NCBI RefSeq assembly: GCF_003574625.1
Contig: NZ_QNUJ01000003.1
Location: forward strand, 1 to 64,000
From: Shinella zoogloeoides
GTDB taxonomy: Bacteria > Pseudomonadota > Alphaproteobacteria > Rhizobiales > Rhizobiaceae
Direction of reading: 5' to 3'
Length of the DNA stretch: 64,000 nt
In this document: in pieces, positions 63,642-64,000 of the stretch
How positions within the stretch are numbered: the first letter of the stretch is position 1
How the letters are laid out: each line of letters opens with the position of its first letter
Position numbers and translations under genes: made by a program
The notes under the pieces: generated by a model
The model's input: the letters and a program-made list of their open reading frames with translations, nothing else
Database searches by the model: none
What the model was told of the DNA's origin: nothing

Positions 63642-63670
63642 AGGATATTTTTAATTGAGTGATCAATCAA
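63642..63670 (-). promoter_or_regulatory. betI promoter with BetI-type operator
   Basis: On the minus strand, -35 TTGATT (63665-63670) and -10 TATCCT (63642-63647) are 17 bp apart. The operator TTGAGTGATCAA (63655-63666) lies across the -35 edge and spacer. This is the same TTGA-N4-TCAA dyad found at 11833 and 11852. Confidence 0.55.
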
Positions 63671-63770
63671 TAAAAATCTGACGCCGCCAAGGCATCGCAA
63701 TCGCCTGTCGCTTAGTCGCGCCATTCTGTGCTAGGCTGACTTTGTTTTCATTCATTTTTCGAGGTGCATC

Positions 63771-64000
63771 ATGGTCCTCTCCCCCGGAATGAACCCTCTC
63801 TCCGAAGTGCGTGCGAAATGGGGCTGGTTCGTCGCCCTCGGCGTCGTCCTGCTCGTCTTCGGCGGCATCGCCGCCGCCAATCTGTTCATGGCGACGGTCG
63901 CCTCGGTCTATTATGTCGGCATGCTGATGATCGTCGGCGGTGCCGTGCATCTCGCCCATGCCTTCCAGGTCAAGGCCTGGCGGGAGACGATCTCCTGGGC
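63771..64000 (+). CDS. HdeD-family membrane protein (5' part only)
   Basis: The first 76 residues of an HdeD/DUF308-type integral membrane protein; the frame runs off the window end. It shows the typical WGWFVALGVVLLVFGGIAA and MLMIVGGAVHLAHAF segments. In E. coli HdeD acts in acid resistance; in rhizobia the role is not established. GAGG precedes ATG 63771. It is divergent from betI across 151 bp. Confidence 0.8.
   Translation, partial: MVLSPGMNPLSEVRAKWGWFVALGVVLLVFGGIAAANLFMATVASVYYVGMLMIVGGAVHLAHAFQVKAWRETISW

Overview
The window is high-GC alphaproteobacterial chromosome or megaplasmid DNA, most like Rhizobiaceae (Sinorhizobium, Shinella or Rhizobium type). Four things point there: a betI-betC-betB-betA order with a choline sulfatase, an enuR-ehuABCD-eutABC-doeAB ectoine cluster, a plant-type (APS) CysH next to CysD and CysN, and interspersed palindromic mosaic repeats that start with a GCCCCTCATC arm. 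The species is inferred from gene content only.

Layout. 1-501 holds the end of a PLP-dependent cysteine-synthase-like gene. 731-3365 is a NitT/TauT-type ABC transporter. 3565-18089 is one divergent regulon: a minus-strand operon (BetI-like TetR, class III aminotransferase, StcD-like demethylase, GlpD-like FAD oxidoreductase, ornithine-cyclodeaminase-like protein, aldehyde dehydrogenase) faces a plus-strand oligopeptide-type ABC transporter followed by an orphan amino-acid binding protein. Two copies of a BetI-type operator lie between the two arms. 18167-28191 is a second divergent regulon: RpiR regulator, cysteine hydrolase, glutamine-synthetase-like ligase, N-formylglutamate-amidohydrolase-like enzyme and aminotransferase, against a branched-chain-type ABC transporter whose permease and ATPase are fused.

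28275-37961 holds a small His/Arg-rich Tat-exported protein, two MFS carriers, and an RND efflux operon led by an alpha/beta-hydrolase-fold protein without a catalytic serine, with a divergent LysR regulator. 38055-51374 is a complete ectoine/5-hydroxyectoine uptake and degradation cluster (doeD, doeC, AsnC-type regulator, enuR, ehuABCD, eutABC, doeA, doeB). 51761-53756 has a PAP2 phosphatase-like protein, tRNA-Pro(CGG), an MgtC-family protein and a 25-residue membrane peptide. 53894-57135 is cysHDN. 57337-57973 is a two-gene toxin-antitoxin-like module. 58095-63619 is betICBA (choline-O-sulfate to glycine betaine), and the window ends inside an HdeD-family gene.

Common theme: import and breakdown of nitrogen-containing compatible solutes and amino-acid derivatives. 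There are three class III aminotransferases, three aldehyde dehydrogenases, two ornithine-cyclodeaminase-family proteins and two BetI-type regulators with near-identical TTGA-N4-TCAA operators. The least explained parts, and the best candidates for something undescribed, are the 3.5-18 kb regulon, the 18-28 kb regulon, the pseudoenzyme-like hydrolase in the efflux operon, and the toxin-antitoxin-like pair with its apparently leaderless, repeat-flanked promoter.
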